In this document: piece by piece, positions 46,801 to 52,418 of the stretch
How positions within the stretch are numbered: position 1 is the first letter of the stretch
Layout of the letters: every line of letters starts with the position of its first letter
Assembly: GCA_903813345.2 (NCBI GenBank)
Contig: CAIIXF020000009.1
Location: forward strand, 30,168,740-30,232,739
Reading direction: 5' to 3'
DNA from: Owenia fusiformis
Lineage: Eukaryota > Annelida > Polychaeta > Sabellida > Oweniidae
Length of the DNA: 64,000 nucleotides
The notes under the pieces: generated by a model
Seen by the model: only the letters and a program-made list of their open reading frames with translations
Database searches by the model: none
What the model was told of the DNA's origin: nothing
Program-made: the position numbers and the translations under genes

Positions 46801-48787
46801 CATCATTACAAAGACTTTCCAATTTAGGTTCCAATAAAGCGGAGGGTCCTGGCACAATGAATGTTGCTCATGCAATTAGTACACGTTACATTGAGGATGA
46901 TACTGATGATGCTTATGAAACATTTGAAGTCACTGAAACATTTGGTAATTACTGTCAAAAGACATGAGGGAACCACCAATGACAATTAGCACAACTTGTA
47001 CCTAATACCTAGTCACCTTTGTGTGGCATATCTACTGAATAATTCACCAATTCTGTGTGATTGTGTGTGCTCAACTGCTATTCTTTTCAAGATTGCTGCA
47101 CCAACTAATGTTGCACCTTAATCGATACAATTATAACCATGACTCTATGAAATATTACATTTTCTTTATCAGCTACCAAGAGTAGCTATACTTCTATTTC
47201 AGATGAGTTGACTTTTTCTGAATTCTGTTAGATTATTCTTGAATGGCTAATTTTTCTCTCTCATCAGTTTACACAGAGACATATAAATAACTTACACTTC
47301 TTTGAAAACACTTCAGAAAATTATCTAATTTGATCCTTTGTGCCCTTACCATGTTGTCGGTAAATCTCACACAAGACAGCTAATTTGGATCAGAATAATA
47401 ACATAGCAGATAATGACAGACATAAAAACTCTGTTCAACTTGAACAATTAATAGATTAATGGGGTACATTCCCTTTTTATGTCATCATATGTGATTTTAT
47501 AACATCTCAATTGAGAGTGTACGTGACCTCCATGAAGAAATCACATTTTCTAAGAAAGAATTTTTTAATATTTAATGATGAAAACTTTGATTCTTAAAGA
47601 AAATTATGATTGTATGACTTGATGGGGTTATTTCATTGGATGCACTTCTCATTTAAAGCGTTTCATAATCCATATTATTGATTCAGTGAAATGAACACAA
47701 ACTAACAGAGCACCTGCAGTATAATTCATAATAAAGATACATGTATACAAAAATGTAGATTGAATATCAAAAATGTTAATGAAAGTATTATATGGTCACA
47801 TATCAAATATAAATTTTTTTTTTTATATATCTATTAAATGTTATATTCAATATATAAATTGTGACTTGAAATTATTTTGTAACACCAAATGGTATATTAC
47901 ATGTAAAAACAATCAATAATCTTGGATAGAAACAGTAATGGAAGATATGTCTAAACATGATATGGTTTCAGATTTGATAGCAAGGAATTCAGTTGCAGTA
48001 CTTTGAATATGATAACAAATTATTTTGTTTGCCTTATAGACAATGGCAATAAAATCTATTGATAAAAAGACAATGTTGATATTTATTAAAGTCCTCGACC
48101 AATAGAATATGTTGTACTTCCAGGACCAGGGGATGATGGGACTGCAAGGATGACGGTGATGAATTCCAGTACACTGCGCTCAGATATTGACCATGGGGAT
48201 GCTGTCAATGCACATGTCAACCCCATATATGAGAGGTAAACACTTGAACTTGAGATACTGTACTTCTACTAATATGGCGCTACTTATTTTGATGAATTTA
48301 CTGTTTTGAACATTTGGCGGACTTGCAATATTACAATGTAATAATGGTACTAATTTACATGGGACTAAAGTCACTTGGGAATTTAGTGGCTACTTAATTT
48401 GGCAGAGTTTAACAATTTTCCCCAAAATTAAAACGTGGGATATATGTAGTATTCAATGTTGAACCTTTAGCGAAGTCCTTCCATAGCTATTACAAGCACC
48501 AGGCCTATTATTTAATTTCTTTTGAATCTGGACAGGATTAAATATGTGAGCAAAAGATGAGGTTATGATTATCAGAATTTTTTTTGAAATTATATTTTGA
48601 AATCAATTATTTAATACTGAAATCTTGATTTGAAAAGATTGCTATGAATTCAATAATGAAGATTTCTAAATCATTGATCGTGATTCGAGATGTTCTATTT
48701 ATTTCCAGCAACGAGATGACTACAACTAAGACATACTACACATTTACAGAAGACCACCGTGGAGAGGCTTATGAAAGTCAGACTTAG
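7839..48787 (+). CDS. Large cadherin, cadherin-23-like (5' part off window)
   Basis: Exons: 7839-7964, 8205-8393, 10475-10783, 11271-11408, 11842-12030, 12385-12519, 12885-13059, 13592-13722, 13963-14145, 14553-14690, 14975-15160, 15506-15628, 15862-16050, 16547-16693, 17093-17290, 17560-17697, then 18057-18181 or 18977-19104, then 19406-19518, 19900-20028, 20671-20846, 36225-36446, 37762-37850, 38523-38618, 40561-40635, 41458-41682, 42101-42218, 45723-45876, 46828-46944, 48124-48235, 48709-48787. All phases join, giving 1,507 residues and a TAG stop. The order is one partial and ten full EC repeats, a membrane-adjacent domain (starting INLISDEHRFVLMVD, with TDVWFVLTNV), a transmembrane helix at about 1288-1313 and a tail of about 190 residues with PPSY near 1345 (possible WW ligand) and NPIYE. 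Role: calcium-dependent adhesion. The cadherin-23 assignment rests on the membrane-adjacent region and is tentative. The amino end and signal peptide lie upstream of the window. Confidence 0.9.
8407..8788. mobile_element. piggyBac-type MITE with TTAA target site
   Basis: Ends CCCTTTC and GAAAGGG, both flanked by TTAA (8403-8406 and 8789-8792). It begins only 13 bases after the donor site of the exon ending at 8393. No coding capacity. Confidence 0.8.
8793..10474. other. Cadherin intron, no gene
   Basis: Weak inverted similarity between about 9105 (ATAATTCTCCCTTTCGCGAT) and about 9985 (reverse complement ATAATTCTCGAAATCGCTG) suggests an old degraded element of about 900 bp. No coding segment supported. 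Confidence 0.35.
13358..13546. mobile_element. 189-bp MITE (CAGTGATCTCCCCAG ends)
   Basis: Perfect 15-base terminal inverted repeats, CAGTGATCTCCCCAG and CTGGGGAGATCACTG. The interior repeats the word TTGCACCCA with spacing. Target duplication not clear. Lies in the intron before the exon at 13592. Confidence 0.8.
17351..17600 (+). repeat. Five-copy tandem array of a 3' splice site, period about 50 bp
   Basis: The AG of a TATTTCAG/ATTTTAG acceptor occurs at 17360, 17410, 17459, 17509 and 17559, each followed by AGCCCT-like or AGCTTT-like exon sequence and a variant of TAGTCTATTCC. Only the last continues into the open exon 17560-17697. Offsets of the four upstream acceptors from it are 199, 149, 100 and 50 bases, none divisible by three, so any upstream choice shifts the frame. 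Confidence 0.9.
18057..18181 (+). CDS. Cadherin alternative exon, version 1 of a mutually exclusive pair
   Basis: 125 nt, entered in phase 0 (acceptor TTTATTAG) and left in phase 2 (donor GTGAGTAA). It encodes FDVLARDLGSP, the end of one EC repeat, the linker DVIKNSEIGTYD and LGFSVPEHY, the start of the next. It is the structural counterpart of 18977-19104. Joining it to that exon would give TAT TCT TAG, a stop, so both cannot be used in one mRNA. Confidence 0.85.
18508..18558. mobile_element. 51-bp mini inverted-repeat element
   Basis: TACAGGGTG and CACCCTGTA at the two ends, 51 bases including the TA flanks. Probably an internally deleted Tc1/mariner-type MITE, lying between the two alternative cadherin exons. 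Confidence 0.45.
18977..19104 (+). CDS. Cadherin alternative exon, version 2 of a mutually exclusive pair
   Basis: 128 nt, entered in phase 0 (acceptor TATTTCAG) and left in phase 2 (donor GTAAGTTT). It encodes FLVMASDSGIPSLSTTASV, a linker VERHERNTDS and LGFSLENYY. Length differs from version 1 by exactly 3 nt and the LGFS motif is shared. It lies in the intron between 18181 and 19406. Skipping both versions would join phase 0 to TGT TAG, again a stop. Exactly one must therefore be included. Confidence 0.85.
21615..21801 (-). other. Isolated exon-like coding segment, unidentified
   Basis: On the minus strand an open segment runs from an AACAG acceptor to a GTCTGT donor (187 nt, entering in phase 1 and leaving in phase 2). 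It encodes an amphipathic, helix-rich stretch, including LVEKLLEPITLALFQTQQDM and PSADIPDVIQITLAYIKRA, with normal protein-like composition. The family was not recognised. It lies antisense in the cadherin intron, about 50 bases from the end of the Ngaro element. It may be an exon of an unrelated gene moved here, or part of a nested gene whose other exons were not recognised. Confidence 0.45.
21853..21931 (-). repeat. Terminal repeat B2 of the Ngaro element
   Basis: Starts TTCTATACCATACTTTACAC on the plus strand and matches 22456-22534 almost base for base. It marks the 3' end of the element on the minus strand. Confidence 0.75.
22251..22534 (-). repeat. Internal repeats A2 and B1 of the Ngaro element
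   Basis: A2 (22251-22455) and B1 (22456-22534) abut directly just past the recombinase ORF. A2 matches A1 at 27199-27406 and B1 matches B2 at 21853-21931. Abutting internal copies of the two terminal repeats are the recombination substrate expected for this retrotransposon type. Confidence 0.8.
22583..23656 (-). CDS. Tyrosine recombinase of the Ngaro element
   Basis: 357 residues, intact. The C-terminal catalytic domain carries the expected residues: Arg186 in FLRYSEL, His305 and Arg308 in HSLRSGG, His328 in HGRW and Tyr340 in DGYVKDD. In this class the enzyme inserts a circular DNA intermediate by phosphotyrosine chemistry instead of using an integrase. The N-terminal part (about 35-140) resembles the core-binding domain. 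The start could be internal (Met25), because residues 1-24 are not needed for the fold. Antisense to the cadherin transcript. Confidence 0.88.
   Translation of the reverse strand: MRGVFCQLIYLLEIQYGSRVIKHGMLQFDNVKDTRLKSLSFDLMTEITKHGKSENTIKKYSFYFEKWTKWTNSFDEVNDLPANSKFVAIFLLLQLQSGSSYNVLYALKSGISWAHTSAGLEDPCQSYLVRNILDAAKRQASKPVVKKEPFTADMLHKLVDSLSDQSSLKELRNVTICVLGFAGFLRYSELAQITFGDISFSEFHFTINIPSSKTDVYREGNSVVVAKTGNPTCPYALLQRYLKALNSKNELSKECFIFRALSFKPLQRAFVARTENKQLSYTTVREIVRSMLKTIGLDPNLFGVHSLRSGGATAAANGSVLDRNFKRHGRWKSESAKDGYVKDDLIHKLGVTLNLGL
23870..24322. repeat. 23-bp minisatellite between the pol and recombinase ORFs
   Basis: The unit is like AGCTCTCAGTGGCTATCAAT plus ATA. About nine good copies lie at 24112-24322 and become increasingly degenerate toward 23870 (CTCAGTGGCAATCACTATGG). 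It fills most of the gap between the pol and recombinase ORFs. No ORF or splice pattern seen in it. Confidence 0.8.
24423..26596 (-). pseudogene. Reverse transcriptase-RNase H (pol) of the Ngaro element, one frameshift
   Basis: The first part (26596-24959, 545 codons) carries RT motifs: ISFDVTSGYHHIDI with Asp217, VLPFGISTGG, and YLDD at 285-288 followed by LTWLGF. RNase H signals follow (FVYSDASESAAAGYI, SSTWRELKAVE, STDNQNVC). A single-base shift in an A-rich run near 24965 places the rest (24956-24423: NFYWIPRKFNQRADDLSK, RYGPHSIDRFASVDN, FWPLIF) in another frame. That second part is typical of the region after RNase H in DIRS-order elements. The shift probably inactivates this copy. It overlaps ORF1 by 176 nt in a different frame, so the intact element would need frameshifting or internal initiation. 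Confidence 0.85.
26421..27149 (-). CDS. ORF1 (gag-like) protein of the Ngaro element
   Basis: 242 residues. The N-terminal half is charged and helix-rich. Residues 140-215 are Arg/Gly-rich (SRSRFSRRS, NRGYGWRGNY). A CCHC zinc knuckle follows at Cys218, Cys221, His226 and Cys231 (CWVCGDLSHWADSC). This is the expected nucleic-acid-binding structural protein of the retrotransposon particle. The start at 27149 lies just inside repeat A1. Confidence 0.8.
   Translation of the reverse strand: MTDIISSEFNKFSRALREDNEETNTQLLKKFKQDDFNFKRKGNKVQYEFNSKLKERFDTSQNLLERAAKVESGEKQDELIMKTHETLQEGMNLIDYRNKLIKMADSSDAGWKTIEEYDRKPLALDDDDDKRIRSADRDAIRKMRSSRSRFSRRSYNFRHRGSFGREDYQRDAAWGNQFQPGNFYGGPTYGNRGYGWRGNYFANNISQRGRGHFKPGGCWVCGDLSHWADSCTKKTSTDVASR
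27199..27406 (-). repeat. Terminal repeat A1 of the Ngaro element
   Basis: Nearly identical to 22251-22455 (for example CATGCATAGGCGACCAAAGC in both). It forms the 5' end of the element on the minus strand and lies just upstream of ORF1. Confidence 0.8.
27554..29806 (-). CDS. Rhodopsin-class GPCR with long repetitive N-terminus
   Basis: 750 residues in one coding exon. Residues 1-410 have no obvious signal peptide and are Thr/Glu/Asn-rich; residues 144-328 are eleven near-perfect 17-residue repeats (NMNTTEAEKDMSTTEAS), each with an NTT N-glycosylation sequon. Seven helices follow: GN in TM1 (430), LAISD in TM2, a Cys486 disulfide candidate, CWMP in TM6 (640-643) and NPYLY in TM7. The DRY motif after TM3 is replaced by FKY (509-511). 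The tail (after 690) is short and basic. The subfamily is not certain; it could belong near melatonin or orphan peptide-like receptors. The ATG lies 3 bases after a consensus acceptor (TTATTTCAG), so a spliced 5' untranslated exon is likely. The gene is antisense within the cadherin intron. Confidence 0.88.
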   Translation of the reverse strand: MNSTLLDVAVSNKTVRKHKSGQLETPAALTVTQSIQQLDMHTSMDIENFTRNGRLQDTVTQTRVKSGERSITQSSNINVTEAENDISVTETSNTSNTKESEREMPNTEASHRKVTKAVNEMPFTKVFNINRTAADVELITEPSNMKTTEAEKEMSTTEASNMNTTEAEKDMTTKEASNMNTTEAEKDMTTIEATDMNTTEAEKDMSTTVASNMNTTEAEKEMSTTEASNMNTTEAEKDMSTTVASNMNTTEAEKEMSTTEASNMNTTEAEKEMSTTEASNMNTTEAEKDMTTKEASNMNTTEVEKDMTTTEASNMNTTEAEKDISATEIERKVSVTKASNNGTTESGKGMPVTKTSNIPISFTEVSNINITEVEREISVTDVCNMNTTEAEKKMQTDGCNINITNHDIPILEITIEAVVLGVISVSGTVGNALTLYSILTSKQLRKSRHSMLVSLAISDILICAWSVPVNLYTTVYYKHQINTILCEITAYVQVWSFGATLYTNAFISFKYFIAAKPQVSCYQNWDKWPVLVSSLVLIWIISFCILIVPHLAGVIRPGYFPIFGMCLSALDATDMENIGRWINCVYGLIVVPSLILPFYFYIRIFFIVRRRLKFRHSAINSQYNHACRRMSEIYILFCLCWMPESIHMLVDPYAELLPRQVTRALMYLWLANSAINPYLYALRMPDIKRVVMRYFRKRQQQEIFSLQNITSTRLAVDKKRGRYMMNGGLTASTVESSGVNLQPQTLEELI
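28823..29377 (-). repeat. 51-bp coding minisatellite in the GPCR N-terminus
   Basis: Eleven copies in register with codons, each encoding 17 residues. Copies alternate between EMSTTEAS and DMSTTVAS variants, suggesting duplication of multi-copy blocks. Degenerate copies continue on both sides (for example NINVTEAEN and NINITEVER). The antisense strand also stays open across the array. Confidence 0.9.
30125..30851. mobile_element. MITE with about 120-bp inverted ends
   Basis: The left end (GACCACGTGCAGTATGGCA) and the right end (TGCCATACTGCACATGGACC) are inverted. Matching continues through CATATCTTTCACCATGAGTA and GGGGACTTCACTTGAAAG. The right arm has an extra direct duplication of about 50 bases around 30725-30815. 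No ORF. Confidence 0.8.
30852..31240. repeat. Diverged tandem units with GCCATTTT motif
   Basis: Two or three loose units of about 160-180 bp share TGAAAGTTTAGAACTCA, a GCCATTTTxGAT core and TTGTCTACAGG(T)TTCCAG. They resemble in style the repeats at 1300, 4280 and 50000. No coding content. Confidence 0.5.
31241..32279. other. Intronic, no gene seen
   Basis: AT-rich sequence with no splice-bounded coding segment. The words TTGAGTTTACA and related phrases near 31560-31700 suggest a degraded repeat. Confidence 0.4.
32280..32882. mobile_element. Hairpin-capped MITE-like element, copy 1
   Basis: The left cap 32280-32413 folds into a hairpin with arms of about 64 bases around the centre AGCCCGAAGGGCT; the outer ends are CAAATATTTAATTC and GAATT-type complement. 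Immediately after it, TTTTATTATATCACTGTCAT (32414) pairs with ATGACAGTGATATAATAAAA (ending 32882). The body contains a minus-strand open stretch at 32505-32789. The same architecture recurs at 43628-44187. Confidence 0.85.
32505..32789 (-). pseudogene. Short coding remnant, possibly N-terminus of a KIAA1958/QRICH1-like recombinase relative
   Basis: 94 codons inside the hairpin element. The segment EEIDRIHGNIHSDNTIKATK followed by RSVKIFQNWI resembles the region before the core in Crypton-derived proteins, where a helix with (N)TKxATxxAVxxFxxWL is common. The upstream part (GEYQMIFNGHDLYIPGVDLV) was not recognised. No catalytic domain is present. It may be a leftover of the autonomous element's protein. 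The assignment is by eye and weak. Confidence 0.35.
32883..34407. other. Intronic, no gene seen
   Basis: No coding segment with supporting splice sites or recognisable composition on either strand. Confidence 0.4.
34408..35035. mobile_element. 628-bp Tc1/mariner-type MITE
   Basis: CAGGGTCTCTAAAAACAAC on the left and GTTGTTTTTTGACACCCTG on the right, each flanked by TA. Inverted similarity extends about 100 bases inward (CATGTCATACCTCATTTGAA versus TTTAAAATGAGATATGACAC). No transposase. Confidence 0.8.
35897..35971. mobile_element. 75-bp mariner-derived MITE (CGAGGG ends)
   Basis: CGAGGGTTGATCAT and ATGATCACCCCTCG, flanked by TA. The ends match those of the larger mariner remnant at 38936-40020 (CGAGGGGTAATCAATAAGT), so it is an extreme internal deletion of that family. 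Confidence 0.75.
36613..36891. mobile_element. 279-bp Tc1/mariner-type MITE
   Basis: CAGGGTGACAC and GTGTCACCCCG, each flanked by TA. Internal inverted similarity includes AATCTTCATGATT versus AATCATGAAGAT. It lies in the intron after the exon ending at 36446. Confidence 0.8.
37500..37717. mobile_element. 218-bp MITE (CCTAGGTC ends)
   Basis: CCTAGGTCACATTTGCTCCG and CGGAGCAAATGAGACCTAGG, with inverted matching continuing through GATTCATCA(T/A)CTGGCGCT. A fragment of the same end occurs near 51230-51256. It ends 44 bases before the cadherin exon at 37762. Confidence 0.8.
38645..38796. mobile_element. 152-bp MITE (CAGGCCCATAGCCA ends)
   Basis: Terminal inverted repeats CAGGCCCATAGCCA and TGGCTATGGGCCTG. 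Related G/C-rich runs with the word GGCTA(T/C)G occur near 35530, 41110, 51920 and 60560-60730. It starts just after the donor of the exon ending at 38618. Confidence 0.75.
38936..40020 (+). mobile_element. Degenerate mariner transposon with about 205-bp inverted ends
   Basis: The left end CGAGGGGTAATCAATAAGTA and the right end TTACTTATTGATCACCCCTCG (20 of these bases match inverted) are flanked by TA, and the inverted arms extend about 205 bases (GTGACGTAAATGTCGGTCCC on both). The interior retains transposase scraps in different frames: DNAPAHRS near 39352 (the mariner HDNAPAH motif) and KGRRFIDIDEIK near 39497 (the usual C-terminal part). Several shifts and stops make it inactive. Confidence 0.82.
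40088..40437. mobile_element. 350-bp MITE with 9-bp target duplication (Mutator-like)
   Basis: Ends GGGTTTGTGTAAAAAACT and GTTTTTTACACAAACCC, inverted. Flanked by a perfect 9-base direct repeat TGTGCTAAG at 40079-40087 and 40438-40446. A 9-base duplication is typical of MULE-type transposition. The interior has GGTAACCAGG/CCTGGTTACC pairs. Confidence 0.88.
40917..41130. repeat. Interspersed repeat with G-runs, inverted copy at 51918-52122
   Basis: The words CAGTTAGGGGGGG, AAAAAATAAGATTTATTTTG and GGGTGCACC recur in reverse complement at 51918-52122. The ends resemble GGCTA(T/C)GCC. Short MITE-like family, no coding content. Confidence 0.6.
42832..43494. mobile_element. 663-bp MITE (GAGGTGTCACGG ends)
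   Basis: GAGGTGTCACGGT on the left and ACCGTGACACCTC on the right, flanked by TA. Internal inverted words include GGTCC/GGACC runs and CGGGAC/GTCCCG. Open stretches inside it on both strands are not supported as genes. It sits in the 3.5 kb intron between 42218 and 45723. Confidence 0.8.
43628..44187. mobile_element. Hairpin-capped MITE-like element, copy 2
   Basis: The cap at 43628-43760 folds into an almost perfect hairpin (CAAATATTCCATTCTATTGA paired with TCAATAGAATGGAATATTTG) around AGCCCGAAGGGC. ATTTATTATATCATTTGAAT follows and pairs with CATTTCAATGATATAATAAA near 44187. The body (CATCTTTCATCCTCAAAAGT, CACACGTGCAAGATGA) recurs at about 56643-56760. Same architecture as 32280-32882, but without the open stretch. 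Confidence 0.85.
44903..45502. mobile_element. 600-bp piggyBac-type MITE with TTAA target site
   Basis: AGGGGTATTCCTTGCCAGAC and the right end GTCTGCCAAGGAATGTTCCT, both flanked by TTAA (44899-44902 and 45503-45506). The inverted arms are about 190 bases long (GAAGTGATGTCATCGACTCT on the left, inverted on the right). Confidence 0.85.
45877..46827. other. Cadherin intron, with a polypurine tract
   Basis: No gene seen. At about 46666-46731 there is an almost pure G/A tract (GAGGGGAAGGAAGGAGGAGG and a run of nine or more G). Confidence 0.5.
46945..48123. other. Cadherin intron, no gene seen
   Basis: AT-rich with T-runs near 47815. No recognised element. Confidence 0.5.
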
Positions 48788-49352
48788 AAATCAACTATGT
48801 TTGAGATAAAATATTTCCAATATTTGACCGTGAACACTGTTTTGCACCAATTTGATAACAGTTTTTGTGTTGAACAATGTACTATGTACAACTATCCAAG
48901 GAACCATAATGATTATGTTTAGTAATCTAATGGCAGTAAACTCCATGACACACTTAATTCTTCAGCAATATTTCACTGATTATGGATCTGTTGATGAGCC
49001 AGTTATTGGCCAGAAATATCAAGACTGTATTTGTATTTACTATGTTTTTTAAAGGCACTGTATGTTTTAAATCCAATATTGAATGTAATGTGTATGTTAT
49101 ATAATATTTACCATACTCAAATGTAAGATATTATTTCATATTACTCAAACTCTTGGATTTTGATGTTTTGATATCATCTTTGTAGGGTATGGATTTATAT
49201 TACTCAGCTTAGATTCATTCCATAATTGGTGGACCATAGTTTATCTGGCCACAGGCCTTTTAAAATTAAAGGGGCAACAAAGAACAAAGAATATGAAATG
49301 TGTCGCATGAAATATGTTAAAAACATACCAATGTTCCTTGGAAATTATCTGA

Positions 49353-49489
49353 AATAAAGTCTGATCTAACGTCACTTATTATTTTTTCAACATTTTTACC
49401 AGATACTTTGCTCAATCCGCCAAATTAAATAACACCAAATTAAAGACATTTACAGTTACCATAAAAGCAATTGATTATCATGAAATAAA
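49353..49489 (+). terminator. Candidate polyadenylation signals of the cadherin gene
   Basis: AATAAA at 49353-49358 and 49484-49489 (another at 49513-49518), 566 bases or more after the stop codon at 48787. The 3' untranslated region has no other recognised feature. Confidence 0.5.
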
Positions 49490-49841
49490 GCCAGAACTGT
49501 TTGACCTTTAGGAAATAAACAGTCGTGACATGTAATGTTGCGAGCAAACACTATTTTAAGGTTGTGACATATTTTGGAAAAGTTACTCTGAACTGTTGAC
49601 TCTTTGTTGCACCTTTATATGTAAAAGGCTATTACTAGCTCAGTTACTAACAATTCAAATAATTGTCATTATATTTTGCTTCTGTATACAGAATATGTAT
49701 ATTCAATTCTTTTATATAATGAAAATGTTCAAGCTTGATGTGCAAAAGTTTGTTGGTTGCAATTATTTTATTTTATACACCAGCCTGCATTTTGCTTATA
49801 TTGATGCTTCAATGTTATATATTCCACTGATTATTATATTT

Positions 49842-50901
49842 ATCCCATCGAACGAAGTTCGGAGGGATATAGGGAAAGCCTCCGTCCGTCCATCCGTCCG
49901 TACGTACGTCTGTACGTACGTACGTACGTACGTACGTACGTACGTACGTACGTACGTACGTCCGTCCGTCCGTCCGTCCGTCCGTCCGTCCGTCCGTCCG
50001 GGCAATAACTCAAATACGGTTGGCCAGATTTTGTTCATATTTTGTACACATATACCCTATGGGGTTAGAAGTTCTGCTCGAAAGCCGATTTTCAAAATGG
50101 CTGCTCATTTCAAAATGGCGGCCATTTTAGTGACGATTTTACAGTAATTTAGGTGCAATATGTAAACTGTAATAGCAATATGTTTTAAATGTAAAAAAAT
50201 TATAAAGGACGTTAATAATGCTACAAATGTAGATATTAAAGAAGCACATGGCAGCCATCTTGAAAAATGGCGGCCTTTACTCGTCATTTTACGATTTTTG
50301 CTGTAACTCAAAAAGTAGTGGAGCGATTTTGTTCATATTTGGTATGTGGATACTATAAGCATTGCACACTGTCTAAAGACACTTTTGGTAGAAGGTGGCC
50401 ATTTTTCAAAATGGCCGCCATTTTAACGTATTTTACTATAACTCGAAAAGTAGTGGAGCGATTTTTTTTATATTTGGTATGTGAATACTATAAGCATGGC
50501 ACACTGTCCTATGACACTTTTGGTAGAAGGCGGCCATTTTGAAAACAATTTTGAAAAATGGCCGCCATTTTAACGTATTTTACTATAACTCGAAAAGTAG
50601 TGGAGCGATTTTGTTCATAATTGATATGTGAATACTTTAAGCATGGCACATTGTCTAATAAAACTTTAGGGAGTAGTCGGCCATTTTGAAAAATGGCCAC
50701 CATTTTTATGTGTGTTATTTTACAAGCATGTGTGCGATTTTTCAAAAATTTTAGAGGTGGCTACTTAAAAGCATATTATTTCTTCTGATGACAACTTGGC
50801 TAGTGAGCAACCATTTTGAAAATGGTGGCCTTTCTGGTGTGTTGTTTTATGATATTTGCGCTTCGTTTGTAAAAATGCCAGCCATTTCTGTTCGATGGGA
50901 T
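49842..50901. mobile_element. Repeat element with 12-bp inverted ends and TACG/TCCG microsatellite
   Basis: ATCCCATCGAAC at 49842 and GTTCGATGGGAT at 50890-50901. Near the left end is a short hairpin (GAACGAAGTTC) and then (TACG)n and (TCCG)n runs at about 49876-50000. The rest is tandem units of about 130-150 bp with AAAATGGCCGCCATTTTAAC and GTAGTGGAGCGATTTTGTTC. A second, disrupted copy starts at 55391. No transposase. Similarity between copies continues past the right inverted repeat (TTCGCTACGC), so the true end may lie farther out. Confidence 0.75.
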
Positions 50902-52294
50902 TCGCTACGCTTTGGCGTTGCCGTTGTTCTGGTTTACCTTATAAACCATATATCTGTAGATTAAAAATACTCAGATCAATGTACAACTTTTTATCAGTAT
51001 CATAAAAGGGGGTAATATTAGTTTTCATTAAGTGGTTACTGCTGAATATCTAATGTGTTTATGCAACTATAAAGATATAAAGAGATAATGTTAGTTTTGA
51101 ACAGAATACTGAATCAGCACCGGGTAAGCCACGCCCTCTCCATCTCTCTCCTTCTGGATAACATCTGCAATGCAACAGAGAGAGATGCTATGAGTATCAG
51201 AATGCTGAATCAGCTGTATGTTGGCTGATGAATTGGATCAAATGTGACCCAGGCATAAGCTGGTCTCTACTTGGTTTGGTACCTGTTTCAGATATCACAC
51301 AAGAAATAAATAAGGGTTTCTTTTTTATCTTAATGCATTGTTCAACATTTGATACATACATACATTTTCATACAGTAACTATCCAGTGAGCAATGTTTAT
51401 CTCAGTTAAGAATTTAATTTTTATTGTCAACATAGTTCATTCACTTCAAACAGGTTCACTCAATTGTATTATATTTTGGAAAGTAATTGTTTGACTGTTT
51501 CAAAGTATTTGTTTTACCATGTTCAACTCCTGAACTCTGAACGAGCAGATCAGAACCTTTTGAATGATGGAATTGCCGTTTTACAACTGAGTAAGACATT
51601 TTTAAATATTAAATATAGATTGTTTTGTTATGAACTTGATGAGTATATAATAAGTATATGTTCTACTGTTAAACTTTTCGGCAATATTTTCTATTAGAAA
51701 TAAATTTTGAATGTTTTCTAGAATATGTTATGGTTATGTTTGAAATGATGGTACAGAACAGACAATAATGGTGGATATGCTTTGTTCTACATGATAGATG
51801 CATTTGTATAACTTATTGATGATCCCCCTCAATATTTTCCTATTACCAGAATTATGATTTTTTTTATTTTGTTTTAGAATTACCCCAAATATTGGTTAAT
51901 GAAATGCGCTATTATTAGCATAGGCGTAGCCAGGGAGGTGCACCCTAGCTCAATTGTGAAGGAAGTTGCATCAATTTAATTTTTTTGAAATTCAAAATAA
52001 ATCTTATTTTTTGGCAGCAAGAAAATTATGCCACAATCGCACCCGCCCCCATGACTAAACCAAATTTTTTTGTCTATCGCAGCCGCCCCCCCCCTAACTG
52101 AAAGCTGGATATGCCCCTGATTAGGCCTGATGTGAAAAAGTCCATCTACACTCATGGGGATCGAATCCATGACCCCACATTTCCAATCTTAAATGTCCTC
52201 TGCTTTTTTATCTCATAAATATACTTCATAAATATTTGCAATAGTATCCATAAACAGATTTGTTATTTCAATGTTCAGTTGCTAGAGTATCCAA
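50902..52294. other. Intergenic, no gene seen
   Basis: Contains the repeat at 51918-52122 (inverted copy of 40917-41130) and a fragment resembling the 37500-37717 MITE near 51228-51256. No splice-bounded coding segment. Confidence 0.45.
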
Positions 52295-52300
52295 TTTATT
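52295..52300 (-). terminator. Polyadenylation signal of the LEG1 gene
   Basis: AATAAA on the minus strand, about 120 bases after the stop codon at 52419. Confidence 0.5.
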
Positions 52301-52418
52301 TTAAGGAAATTTTTTGAATGACTACAAGATTCTACAGAACCTTCTCATTGTTTAAATCTAATATCTGAATATAGTACAATAGTACATCTCTGTTACTTGT
52401 GTTATAAAATATAACATT

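Noticed and set aside
49596..50147. 183-codon open frame with Arg/Thr/Tyr/Val and Pro/Ser/Val/Arg repeats
   Set aside because: It comes from translating the TACG and TCCG microsatellites, which stay open in several frames on both strands.
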